From positions 124,001 to 188,000 of the forward strand of contig NZ_PJAI02000004.1 in assembly GCF_002843355.2 (NCBI RefSeq): 64,000 nucleotides of DNA, written 5' to 3'. The position numbers and the translations under genes are program-made. This DNA is from Colwellia echini (GTDB lineage: Bacteria; Pseudomonadota; Gammaproteobacteria; Enterobacterales; Alteromonadaceae). This document shows, in pieces, positions 35,915 through 44,445 of the stretch. The notes below the pieces were generated by a model that saw only the letters and a program-made list of their open reading frames with translations, was not told the DNA's origin and did not search any database. The first letter of the stretch is position 1; each line of letters begins with the position of its first letter.

Positions 35915-37616
35915 TTATTTTCCTACTCTCACTCTAGTTGCTTTTATTTCCCTTTTAACGGGTTGTAATGAAGGTGATAAGTTAACGTTAAATGAGCGTA
36001 GTATTATCTATTGCTCGGAAGGGCCACCAGAAACGTTTAACCCTCAACTGAGTATTTCAGGTACAACTACTGACGCCACTTCTAAACAACTTTATAACAG
36101 CCTTATTGTTTATAAAGGAAAGAACAATACTTTAGCACCTTCGCTAGCAAAGTCGTGGCATGTAACTGGTGATGGTAAAAAAATAACTTTTTATCTTCGC
36201 CAAGATGTTAGTTTTCATCAAACAAGCTATTTCACCCCAAGCAGATTATTTAATGCTGATGATGTTTTATTTAGCTTCAATCGTATTTTGGATAAGCAAC
36301 ACAGTTTTCATTACGTTTCTGGCGGGCAATACCCTTTCTTTGAGAGTATTAAATTTGACGATCTAGTTGAAAGGGTCGAAAAAATAAATGACTTTACGGT
36401 ACGCTTTATTTTAAAACAAAGTGACAGCTCTTTTCTGGCTAATTTAGCCACCGATTATGCAATTATTTTATCCGAAGAATACGGCAGTAAACTTGCTGCT
36501 AATTATAGCAATCATGATTTGGATATATTACCGATTGGTACAGGTCCTTTTAAACTTAAAGATTACCGAGTTGGTTCATTTATTCGTTTTTATCGTCATG
36601 ATGATTACTGGCAAGAAAAAGCAAAGATAGAACAACTCGTTTATGATATTTCCCCAAGTAAAACAAGCCGTCTAACAAAATTTTTAGCTAAAGAGTGTGA
36701 TGTGAGCAGCTACCCTATTGCCCACAAAAAAATAACTGACAGAAAAGATTTAACACTAGAATCAATTACCTCTCTAAATGTTGGCTACTTTGGCTTTAAT
36801 ACCAAAAGAAAACCGTTTGATAATAAACTTGTTCGCCAAGCTGTGAGTTTAGCTATTAATAAACAAGCATTGATTGAAACAGTGTACCGAGATCAAGCAG
36901 AACGTGCTAAGTCGATACTTCCTGAAAACTCTTGGGCTTATGATAGTAGTATTGCTGAAATAGCTTATGATCCTGAACGCGCTAAAGAGTTATTAACTGT
37001 TGCTGGTTATCCTCAAGGTTTTACTATGGATTTATGGGCAATGCCACTGCAAAGAGCATACAACCCTAATGCAGTTACTATGGCTAAACTTATTCAGACA
37101 GACTTAAAGAAAATTGGCGTAAAAGTAAATATAATTAGTTATGAGTGGACCGCATTTTTACGTCGCTTATCACAAGGCGAGCATCAAAGCTTTTTATTAG
37201 GATGGACAGCCGACAACCCTGATCCCGATAACTTTTTTACACCTATGCTCAGCTGCTCTGCTACTGATAAAGGTAGTAACCATACTTTTTGGTGTAATGA
37301 AGAATATGATCAACTCCTAAAACAAGCTTTAAAAACAAACAACATAAGCGAAAGAAAAAATTATTATTCAAAAGCCATGGCGATCATTAATGAGCAAATT
37401 CCGTTACTGCCAATAGCTCACTCAAAACGTTTTCAAGCACGAGATATACATGTTGAAGGTGAAATACTTGAGTATTTTGGTGGTATTAATTTTTCTCAAG
37501 TATCAAAAAAACCAGCAAAAAGTATTATTAATCAAGTAATACCCCAAAAAATTGAGGCGTTATTACCGCAAGATTATACTGATGATGAAATTATTACTGA
37601 AAAGGTAAAAAATTAA
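35904..37616 (+). CDS. sapA: SapA-type ABC transporter substrate-binding protein, probable lipoprotein
   Basis: A member of solute-binding family 5 (SapA/DppA-like), 570 residues from the ATG at 35904. An ATG at 35889 is possible. The N-terminus ends in the lipobox LLTGC (Cys at residue 21), so it is probably lipidated. Family segments include YCSEGPPETFNPQL, TLAPSLAKSWHVTGDGKKITFYLR and IGTGPFKLKDYR. In Haemophilus and Salmonella, Sap binding proteins capture antimicrobial peptides or heme. The order pspF-sapA-sapB-sapC-sapD-sapF is conserved among gammaproteobacteria. Ligand is not evident from sequence. Confidence 0.9.
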   Translation: MNINYFPTLTLVAFISLLTGCNEGDKLTLNERSIIYCSEGPPETFNPQLSISGTTTDATSKQLYNSLIVYKGKNNTLAPSLAKSWHVTGDGKKITFYLRQDVSFHQTSYFTPSRLFNADDVLFSFNRILDKQHSFHYVSGGQYPFFESIKFDDLVERVEKINDFTVRFILKQSDSSFLANLATDYAIILSEEYGSKLAANYSNHDLDILPIGTGPFKLKDYRVGSFIRFYRHDDYWQEKAKIEQLVYDISPSKTSRLTKFLAKECDVSSYPIAHKKITDRKDLTLESITSLNVGYFGFNTKRKPFDNKLVRQAVSLAINKQALIETVYRDQAERAKSILPENSWAYDSSIAEIAYDPERAKELLTVAGYPQGFTMDLWAMPLQRAYNPNAVTMAKLIQTDLKKIGVKVNIISYEWTAFLRRLSQGEHQSFLLGWTADNPDPDNFFTPMLSCSATDKGSNHTFWCNEEYDQLLKQALKTNNISERKNYYSKAMAIINEQIPLLPIAHSKRFQARDIHVEGEILEYFGGINFSQVSKKPAKSIINQVIPQKIEALLPQDYTDDEIITEKVKN

Positions 37617-37617
37617 C

Positions 37618-38646
37618 ATGCTGACCTTTACCTTACGTCGCCTAAGTTTATTCATATTTACGATGTTTGCTTTAACACTACTATCGTTTAGTTTAAGCTT
37701 TTTATTTCCTGGTGATACCGTAATCAATCACTCTGGGCAAATTAATGCAAGCGCAACAGAATTAGCTGAATTAAATAAATCTTATCGAATGGATCAGAAT
37801 ATTGTCATTCAATATGGTGCTTACTTAACACACATTTTAAACGGTGACTTTGGTTTATCAGCCGTTAACCAATCCTCTATTAGTAATGATATTCTAAAAT
37901 TACTGCCAGCAACGATAGAATTAAGTTTAGTCGCTTTACTCATTGCTATGCTTGTTGGCATTCCGTTAGGCTTTATCGCCGCTATTTACCATAATAAAGT
38001 GCCTGATAGTGCAATTTTATCACTCGCAATGCTCGGATATTCTATTCCTGTTTTTTGGCTTGGCCTATTGGCTATTCTCTTTTTTTCCATTGGTTTAGGT
38101 TGGCTGCCGTCTTCGGGTCAAATCAGCTTATTATTTGAAATTGACTTTGTCACAGGTATCCAGTTTATTGATATTTTACTCAGTGACAGTCCTTATAAAT
38201 GGCAAGCATTTAGAGATGCAAGTGCTCATATTATATTACCTGCCTGTGTGATTGCTGTAGCTCCGGCTACTATTTTTATTCGTTTATCACGAGCATCGAT
38301 GATTGACGTGTTAGCCTCAAGTTATATTCGTGCTGCTCGAGCAAAGGGTTTAAATTTTAGACAAATAATTTTTCGCCATGCAATACGTAATGCCTTAATT
38401 CAAATAATACGTCATGTAGGCTTGCAGTTTGCTAACTTAGTGACCATTGCTATGGTGACCGAAGTTATTTTTAGTTGGCCTGGTATAGGTCGTTGGTTAA
38501 TAGAAAGCATTTATCAGCGAGACTACTCCGCTATTCAAAGTGGTTTGCTGGTACTTTCATGCTTTATCTTTATGATACATATTTTAATTGATTTTATTTA
38601 TGCTGGACTTAATCCGTTAGCGCGAGGAAATAAATATGGCTCGTGA
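37618..38646 (+). CDS. sapB: SapB ABC transporter permease
   Basis: A 342-residue DppB/OppB-type permease with six predicted membrane helices. It starts LRRLSLFIFTMFALTLLSFSL and carries the EAA-loop region (YIRAARAKGLNFRQIIFRHAIRNALI) that contacts the ATPases, followed by TEVIFSWPGIGRWLIESI. The start lies 1 bp after sapA and its stop overlaps sapC by 11 bp. Confidence 0.93.
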   Translation: MLTFTLRRLSLFIFTMFALTLLSFSLSFLFPGDTVINHSGQINASATELAELNKSYRMDQNIVIQYGAYLTHILNGDFGLSAVNQSSISNDILKLLPATIELSLVALLIAMLVGIPLGFIAAIYHNKVPDSAILSLAMLGYSIPVFWLGLLAILFFSIGLGWLPSSGQISLLFEIDFVTGIQFIDILLSDSPYKWQAFRDASAHIILPACVIAVAPATIFIRLSRASMIDVLASSYIRAARAKGLNFRQIIFRHAIRNALIQIIRHVGLQFANLVTIAMVTEVIFSWPGIGRWLIESIYQRDYSAIQSGLLVLSCFIFMIHILIDFIYAGLNPLARGNKYGS

Positions 38647-39529
38647 AAAAGTATATCTTGAAGAGGTTTTTCCCTCTCCCTTCATGCAGTTGTGGGGGAT
38701 ATTTCGTAAAACTCCAGTTGCCATGGTTGGTTTTTGCTGTTTTATTTTTTTAGTTGTATTAGCTATATTCGCTCCCATTATTGCTCCTTATAATCCAATA
38801 GACGGTAATTTGGACATGATATTGGTGCCGCCGGCTTGGCATGAAGACGGTAATGTTAGTTATTTATTAGGCACTGATGATCTTGGCCGAGATATGTTAT
38901 CTCGCTTGATGTACGGTACCTCACTCACCTTTGGCTTAAGTTTTATTGTGGTGGTTTTTTCGTTAGTTATTGGTGTCGTTATTGGCTCAATATCGGCGTT
39001 AACAACTGGCTTTAAATCAAGCTTTTTAAACCACTGTCTTGATGTGGTGTTATCCATTCCGTCATTACTATTGGCCATTATTATAGTCGCAATTTTAGGA
39101 CCAGGAATTAGTAATACAGTTTGGGCGGTTGCTATTGTATTTATACCTCAATTTATTCATATAACTCGCTATGCGGTAAAAGAAGAGTTTAGAAAAGATT
39201 ACGTACTTGCCTCTCGATTAGATGGCGCAAATAACTTTCGTATATTGTATTACTCTGTATTCCCTAATATTGTTGAGCGTTTGATGAGTCAAGCAACACT
39301 GGCTCAATCTGCCGCCATATTAGACATAGCAACCTTGGGTTTTTTAGGACTTGGCGCACAAATTCCCTTACCTGAATGGGGTTCTATTTTAGCCAATGGT
39401 CTTGAGCGTTTTTATATTGCCCCTTGGACCGTTTACCTGCCAGGTTTAGCAATATTGTTTGCGGTAGTTGCCACTAACTTAGTAGGTGAAGGTATACGTC
39501 ATGCGCTTAAACTGCGTAAGGATAATTAA
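38636..39529 (+). CDS. sapC: SapC ABC transporter permease
   Basis: A 297-residue DppC/OppC-type permease, the partner of SapB. It shows LLGTDDLGRDMLSRLMYGTSLTFG, the EAA loop (KDYVLASRLDGANNFRILYYSVFPNI) and ATLGFLGLGAQIPLPEWGSIL, all family hallmarks. The start overlaps sapB. The following 124 bp before sapD contains a 38-codon ORF rather than a promoter-like gap. Confidence 0.93.
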   Translation: MAREKVYLEEVFPSPFMQLWGIFRKTPVAMVGFCCFIFLVVLAIFAPIIAPYNPIDGNLDMILVPPAWHEDGNVSYLLGTDDLGRDMLSRLMYGTSLTFGLSFIVVVFSLVIGVVIGSISALTTGFKSSFLNHCLDVVLSIPSLLLAIIIVAILGPGISNTVWAVAIVFIPQFIHITRYAVKEEFRKDYVLASRLDGANNFRILYYSVFPNIVERLMSQATLAQSAAILDIATLGFLGLGAQIPLPEWGSILANGLERFYIAPWTVYLPGLAILFAVVATNLVGEGIRHALKLRKDN

Positions 39530-39531
39530 GT

Positions 39532-39648
39532 ATGATTTCAATTTTCATCATTAAACTTGCAGCAATTATCTCAGGTTCAACAGTGAGTGGTAATGGTCCA
39601 TATAATTGCTTAACTATTGTTATTTCTCATAAAAAAGTTTGTAAGTAA
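39532..39648 (+). CDS. Possible small ORF filling the sapC-sapD gap
   Basis: An ATG two bases after the sapC stop opens a 38-codon frame that ends five bases before the sapD start. It encodes a hydrophobic N-terminal half (MISIFIIKLAAIISG) and a short polar tail with two Cys. Its fit to the gap suggests it is translated by coupling, but no homologue is recognised and the ribosome binding site is weak. A frame this long can occur by chance in AT-rich DNA. Confidence 0.3.
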   Translation: MISIFIIKLAAIISGSTVSGNGPYNCLTIVISHKKVCK

Positions 39649-39653
39649 TCGCC

Positions 39654-40688
39654 ATGAATTTACTCGATATAAGAAATTTATCTATTGAACTTGATACCCC
39701 GTCAGGCCGTGTTCTCGCGGTAGACAGAATAAGTTTGTCGATTAAAGAAGGTGAAGTACGGGGTTTAGTAGGAGAATCAGGCTCAGGCAAGTCACTGTTA
39801 GCTCAAGCAATAATGGGCGTGCTGCAACCTAAATGGCATGTTCATGCTGATAGATTTCACTGGCGCGGTATCGATTTACTACGCTTGAGCATTGCAGAGC
39901 GAAAAGCATTACTTTGTCGTGATATTGCGATGATATTTCAAGAGCCTATGAGTTGTTTAGACCCAACCACTTTAGTGGGCGAGCAATTAAGTGAAGCAAT
40001 TGATAAAACTCAGTTAACAGGTCATTTTTGGCAGCGTAAAAAGCAACGTAAAGAAGCGGTAATAAAATTACTCCACAAAGTAGGTATTCAAAAGCATAGC
40101 CAGTGTATGAAAAGTTACCCTCATCAATTAACCGAAGCGCTGTGCCAACGGGTAATGATCGCTATCGCCCTTGCTGGGAGGCCAATATTGTTAATTGCCG
40201 ATGAGCCAACGGCTGCTATGGAAAGTACCAACCAAGCTCAAATTTTTAGACTACTTGCCAATTTAAATCAGTTTAAAAACATGTCGATATTATTAATTAG
40301 TCATGATTTAGAGAATCTGACCCAGTGGACCCATAATATTACGGTAATGTATAGCGGGCAATTTGTAGAGGCTGGCAGTACCGATCAAATATTTGATCAA
40401 CCAATGCACCCTTATACACAAGCCTTAGTAGGAAGTAGTACCAAAGCAAATTTACAAGTGCCTACTAAGTCACGCTTGATGACATTGCCTGGCAGTATTC
40501 CTATCTTACAACATTTACCTATTGGTTGTAGGTTAGGACCACGGTGTCCGCGAGCACAAAAAACCTGTGTAGAAGTGCCTATGGTGAGTAATTTTCACGG
40601 CCATAAAGTCAGTTGTCATTTTCCTTTGATTAAAGAACCAAAGAAAAAAACATCAGTGAAGTACAAAATTGGTAATGGAGCGAGTTAA
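39654..40688 (+). CDS. sapD: SapD ABC transporter ATP-binding protein
   Basis: A 344-residue oligopeptide-type ABC ATPase. Walker A is GESGSGKS (about residue 40) and Walker B is [11 protein letters not shown]. The signature motif is the family-specific degenerate LTEALCQRV rather than LSGGQ, as in E. coli SapD. The C-terminal oligopeptide-transporter extension with four Cys ([14 protein letters not shown]) is present. It pairs with SapF to drive transport through SapBC. The E. coli protein has also been linked to potassium uptake via Trk. Confidence 0.93.
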   Translation: MNLLDIRNLSIELDTPSGRVLAVDRISLSIKEGEVRGLVGESGSGKSLLAQAIMGVLQPKWHVHADRFHWRGIDLLRLSIAERKALLCRDIAMIFQEPMSCLDPTTLVGEQLSEAIDKTQLTGHFWQRKKQRKEAVIKLLHKVGIQKHSQCMKSYPHQLTEALCQRVMIAIALAGRPILLIADEPTAAMESTNQAQIFRLLANLNQFKNMSILLISHDLENLTQWTHNITVMYSGQFVEAGSTDQIFDQPMHPYTQALVGSSTKANLQVPTKSRLMTLPGSIPILQHLPIGCRLGPRCPRAQKTCVEVPMVSNFHGHKVSCHFPLIKEPKKKTSVKYKIGNGAS

Positions 40689-40689
40689 G

Positions 40690-41478
40690 ATGACTGTTTT
40701 ATTAGATGTTAGCGATATATCCAAGTCGTTCAAACTCAAAGGTTACTGGTATCATAAACGCACTTTTGATGCTTTATTACCCATATCCTTTAGCTTAGAA
40801 TCTAAAAAAACGTTAGCTATTGTTGGTGAGGCGGGTTCAGGTAAATCGACTCTAGCTAAAATATTAGTTGGTGCTGAAATCCCCAGTACAGGGGTTATAT
40901 CTTTAAATGGTCAACCTTTAGAGAATCAACGTTTTAAGCAAAGATGCCAGCAAATTAGAATGATCTTTCAAGATTCAGGAACAACCTTAAACCCGAGTTT
41001 GACCATTCAAGAGTTACTTGATGAGCCATTAACACTCAATACAGATTTAGACGAAAAACAGCGTTATCAACTAATCAGAACAACATTACATAAAGTTGGC
41101 CTGCTTGGCGATCATATGAACTTTTACCCTCATATGTTCTCAGGAGGCCAGAAACAACGTATATCTCTAGCCCGAGCAATAATATTACAACCGCAAGTTA
41201 TCATCTTAGATGAAGCTTTAGCAGCGTTAGATCCATCATTACGTTCGCAAATGATAAACTTGCTTCTCGACCTACAACAACAAATGGGCTTGGCTTACAT
41301 TTTAATTTCACACAATTTAGGTATTGTTCGGCATTTTAGTGATGACGTAATGGTGCTATCTCAAGGCGCGGTAGTCGAGTCGGGGAGAACGATAGACGTG
41401 ATGCGTAAACCACAACACAAAGTCACTCAAAAGTTAATGATGAGTCAAAACTTTCAGCTAAGACCTGCGAAAAGATAA
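40690..41478 (+). CDS. sapF: SapF ABC transporter ATP-binding protein
   Basis: A 262-residue ABC ATPase from the ATG at 40690, one base after the sapD stop; this start aligns with E. coli SapF better than an upstream one inside sapD. Walker A is GEAGSGKS, the signature is FSGGQKQRISLARA and Walker B is VIILDEALAALD. It is the last gene of the sap operon. A terminator follows at 41541-41580. Confidence 0.93.
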   Translation: MTVLLDVSDISKSFKLKGYWYHKRTFDALLPISFSLESKKTLAIVGEAGSGKSTLAKILVGAEIPSTGVISLNGQPLENQRFKQRCQQIRMIFQDSGTTLNPSLTIQELLDEPLTLNTDLDEKQRYQLIRTTLHKVGLLGDHMNFYPHMFSGGQKQRISLARAIILQPQVIILDEALAALDPSLRSQMINLLLDLQQQMGLAYILISHNLGIVRHFSDDVMVLSQGAVVESGRTIDVMRKPQHKVTQKLMMSQNFQLRPAKR

Positions 41479-41540
41479 CCCCATACGCTTATCCTACTGT
41501 TGTACACGTCAATCATTTCAGGACCAGATATTTTAATTAT

Positions 41541-41580
41541 AAAAAAAGCCAATAGTAAATAAATACTTATTGGCTTTTTA
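41541..41580 (+). terminator. Terminator of the sap operon
   Basis: An A run, arms GCCAATA (41548-41554) and TATTGGC (41568-41574) and a T run form a bidirectional terminator between sapF and the convergent ppiD gene. Confidence 0.85.
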
Positions 41581-41713
41581 TGCATATTCTACGATAGCTT
41601 TAACTACTATCGCTTATATTTTACTTTACTGCTAACTAATAGCAGATAACTTATACCGGCTAAAGAAAACCTGCTAAAGAAGTAATACCAGCTATAGTAA
41701 TAGCACTTATCGT

Positions 41714-43624
41714 TTAATAAGCAGATACTGGCTCAGCGATTGCTTTGCGAGTAATTTTAGCATCAACGATTAATGAGTTAACAAAACTTTCATAAGCCGA
41801 TTGAGCTAATTGAGACGTTTGTTGCTGTGCTAAATTAGGCGCTGCTGCCCCTTCGCTTACACCAACGCCTGTCACTTCAATCAAGGCAAGATCACCATTA
41901 CTCAATGCAACAGTTGAAGCGGAAATAACGCCATCAACTGGATGAGGTAACACAAAAGCCGCACGACTAATACTTTGGTCGAGTGCAGGGCTATAACGCG
42001 CCACGTTCTCTTCAATCACAAAAGTAGCATTAAGCTCAGCTAATTGATCTGCAATCTCTGCGCCCGCTTTAAATTCAACTAATAATAAATCAACCGTTTG
42101 TTGAGCTAATTCAGTAGCTTTTTGTTCAACTAAGATTTCTTTAATTTGTGGTTCAACTTCTGACAACGGCTTAACATTCGCAGCTTGAAACTTATTAAGA
42201 CGAAGTACAATGACTAAATCATCGCTTATTTCAATAAGATCAGAGTTCATATTTTCTTGTAAAACCAAATCAGAAAAAGCAGCTTCTATCACGTTATCTT
42301 GATCAAAAGGCGCATCATTGCCACCACGTAATATCCAAGGAGAGGTTTGTATAGCAACATTAACTTCTGCTGCAGCATCTTCTAGGCTATCAGGAAATTC
42401 AAAGCTCAAACGAGCCATTTCTTGTTGTAAAGCAAAAAATTTGTTCTGCGCTTCATCATGACTTAGCTTGATACGTAACTCATCTTCTACTTCAGCTAAT
42501 GATTTAACTACATTTTCTTTATAATCCGTAAGCATTAATACGTGATAACCAAAACTGGTTTCAACTAAACCACTAGTATCACCAACATTAACTAAAGCTA
42601 ATGCGGCATCATCAAAACTTTCTTCCATGATGCCTGGCTCTAACCACTCTAAATCACCGCCATTTTCAGCACTGAAAGTATCGCTTGATAGCTCTTTAGC
42701 TAAGGTAGCAAAGTCTTCACCTTGCTCAAGACGAGTTAATACGTCTTGTGCTTGCGCTTTAGCAGACTCAGCATCATCTTCATTAAATTCAATAAGAATA
42801 TGAGAGATACGACGTTGCTCTGGTTCAGTAAAGCTAACTAAATTTTCTTGATAATATTGTGCAATTTCTGCATCGCTAATAACGATGTCTTTGGCAATAT
42901 CGGCAACATTTAAGCTAATAAAATCTACTTTAACTTGTTCTTTGTTTTCAAAGCGTGATTGGTTAGCTAAGTAATAATTATTAACTTCATCATCTGTTAA
43001 CTCAATACCTGCTTTAAATTGTTCAGCAGCTATCGTTGCATATCGAATATCACGTGTTTGATTTTGTAAAGCTAACTGTAATTTTTCTTGGTAAGGTAAG
43101 TTAAACTCACTTGATAACAACGCTTGACTTAACTGACGACGTGTCATTTCTACACGAATGTAATCACGAAAATCAGACGATTGGAAAAAACCTGATTGAT
43201 TTATGATAGCTAAGTAACGATCATTATCAAAAACACCATTAACTTGAAATTCAGGCATTTCACGAATTGTTTCTTTTAAACGATTATCTGAAACGATAAT
43301 GGCTAGGTCTTTACTATTTTGATCAATCAACTTCTCATTAATCAAGTTATCTAATACACCTTGGCGAAAGTTTGCCATATAATTAGCATCGTTTGATAAG
43401 GTATCAAACATTTCACCAAACTGTTGTGACATACGATTACGTTGTGACTGAAAAGCGGTATCAAAAGCCTGCTGACTAATTTCTTCACCGTTAACAACAG
43501 CAACTGAAGTATCAACTGAATTACTATAACTTCCTACACCAGCTACAGCAAAAGTAAGGATAATCAAACCAAGAATAATTTTGGCGGTCAACCCTTGAGA
43601 TTTTTCACGAATTTCTTCTAACAT
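41714..43624 (-). CDS. ppiD: Periplasmic chaperone PpiD
   Basis: A 636-residue inner-membrane-anchored periplasmic chaperone. It has one N-terminal membrane helix (AKIILGLIILTFAVAGVGSY), a SurA-like N-terminal chaperone domain (about 36-200) and one parvulin domain (about 265-355: QRRISHILIEF ... LSSDTFSAENGGDLEWLEPG ... SFGYHVLMLTD). It works near the Sec translocon on emerging outer membrane and periplasmic proteins. The order lon-hupB-ppiD is conserved in gammaproteobacteria. Confidence 0.95.
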   Translation of the reverse strand: MLEEIREKSQGLTAKIILGLIILTFAVAGVGSYSNSVDTSVAVVNGEEISQQAFDTAFQSQRNRMSQQFGEMFDTLSNDANYMANFRQGVLDNLINEKLIDQNSKDLAIIVSDNRLKETIREMPEFQVNGVFDNDRYLAIINQSGFFQSSDFRDYIRVEMTRRQLSQALLSSEFNLPYQEKLQLALQNQTRDIRYATIAAEQFKAGIELTDDEVNNYYLANQSRFENKEQVKVDFISLNVADIAKDIVISDAEIAQYYQENLVSFTEPEQRRISHILIEFNEDDAESAKAQAQDVLTRLEQGEDFATLAKELSSDTFSAENGGDLEWLEPGIMEESFDDAALALVNVGDTSGLVETSFGYHVLMLTDYKENVVKSLAEVEDELRIKLSHDEAQNKFFALQQEMARLSFEFPDSLEDAAAEVNVAIQTSPWILRGGNDAPFDQDNVIEAAFSDLVLQENMNSDLIEISDDLVIVLRLNKFQAANVKPLSEVEPQIKEILVEQKATELAQQTVDLLLVEFKAGAEIADQLAELNATFVIEENVARYSPALDQSISRAAFVLPHPVDGVISASTVALSNGDLALIEVTGVGVSEGAAAPNLAQQQTSQLAQSAYESFVNSLIVDAKITRKAIAEPVSAY

Positions 43625-43824
43625 TTCTTTCTCTTTTTTTTATACCTAACATTCTAGGTTTAAGTATCTTAAATTAACGTTGCTCGCGATTTTAGCAGAT
43701 GATAAGCCTTGCTTGAAGCACAACATGAGCAAAATACAATATATTTACCATACTGTTCAGGAATCTAATCGCTGTCTTTGAAACAAATGATTCAGGGAAC
43801 GGATATAGAGGCTATAAAGTAAAA

Positions 43825-43848
43825 AACCACCTAAAAGGTGGTTTTTTT
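43825..43848 (-). terminator. Hairpin after hupB
   Basis: AACCACC-TAAAA-GGTGGTT with A and T runs on both sides, just past the hupB stop. It should terminate hupB transcription ahead of ppiD. Confidence 0.85.
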
Positions 43849-43880
43849 AATACGCGGTATAACTTAATCGAAATTGATTA

Positions 43881-44153
43881 TTAGTTACATGCGTCTTTTA
43901 ATGCTTTACCCGCTTTGAACGATGGGATTTTAGCAGCAGCAATTTGAATAGTTGCACCCGTTTGTGGGTTACGACCAGTTCGTGCAGCACGGTCACGTAC
44001 TGAGAAAGTACCAAAACCAACAAGAGCTACTTGCTCGCCATCTTTTAATTCATCAGTTACTGCGCCAATAAATGAATCTAACGCACGACCCGCAGCAGCT
44101 TTTGAAATGTCTGCACCAGCAGCAATTTTCTCTATTAGTTGAGATTTATTCAC
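43881..44153 (-). CDS. hupB: Histone-like protein HU-beta
   Basis: A 90-residue HU protein ([62 protein letters not shown]), full length and canonical. It bends and compacts DNA as a dimer. It follows lon, as in E. coli. The leader contains a 10-bp-arm inverted repeat. Confidence 0.97.
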   Translation of the reverse strand: MNKSQLIEKIAAGADISKAAAGRALDSFIGAVTDELKDGEQVALVGFGTFSVRDRAARTGRNPQTGATIQIAAAKIPSFKAGKALKDACN

Positions 44154-44204
44154 AGTGTATACCCCTTAAATTGTTTTTTATCCAGCGCCATCCTTTTTAT
44201 TGAT

Positions 44205-44234
44205 GCAATTAAATGTATTTGTATATTTAATTGC
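44205..44234. repeat. Inverted repeat upstream of hupB
   Basis: GCAATTAAAT (44205-44214) and ATTTAATTGC (44225-44234) form perfect 10-bp arms around 10 bases, 52-81 bp upstream of the hupB start codon. It could be an operator or a leader hairpin. Confidence 0.6.
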
Positions 44235-44396
44235 TTGAGGCGTTGAGTTTAGAAAATATCTTATGCTTTCTAGAACCTATATTCTATCTATATACATAGT
44301 GAGTAAGGGGTCTAGCGATATAAGCGTAGTTAACTTACCATAGTTTCAGCGTTTGAAAAGCGATAATTTCATTTTTTTGCAAATTTTTTAGTTTTT

Positions 44397-44433
44397 TTGG
44401 CCTTTTTTACTATAAAGAGACAAAAAAGGCCAA
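44397..44433. repeat. 12-bp-arm inverted repeat between lon and hupB
   Basis: TTGGCCTTTTTT and AAAAAAGGCCAA are perfect arms around a 13-base loop, beginning 12 bp past the lon stop. On the minus strand the hairpin is followed by A rather than T residues, so terminator function is uncertain. Confidence 0.6.
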
Positions 44434-44445
44434 GGATTGAGCAAC

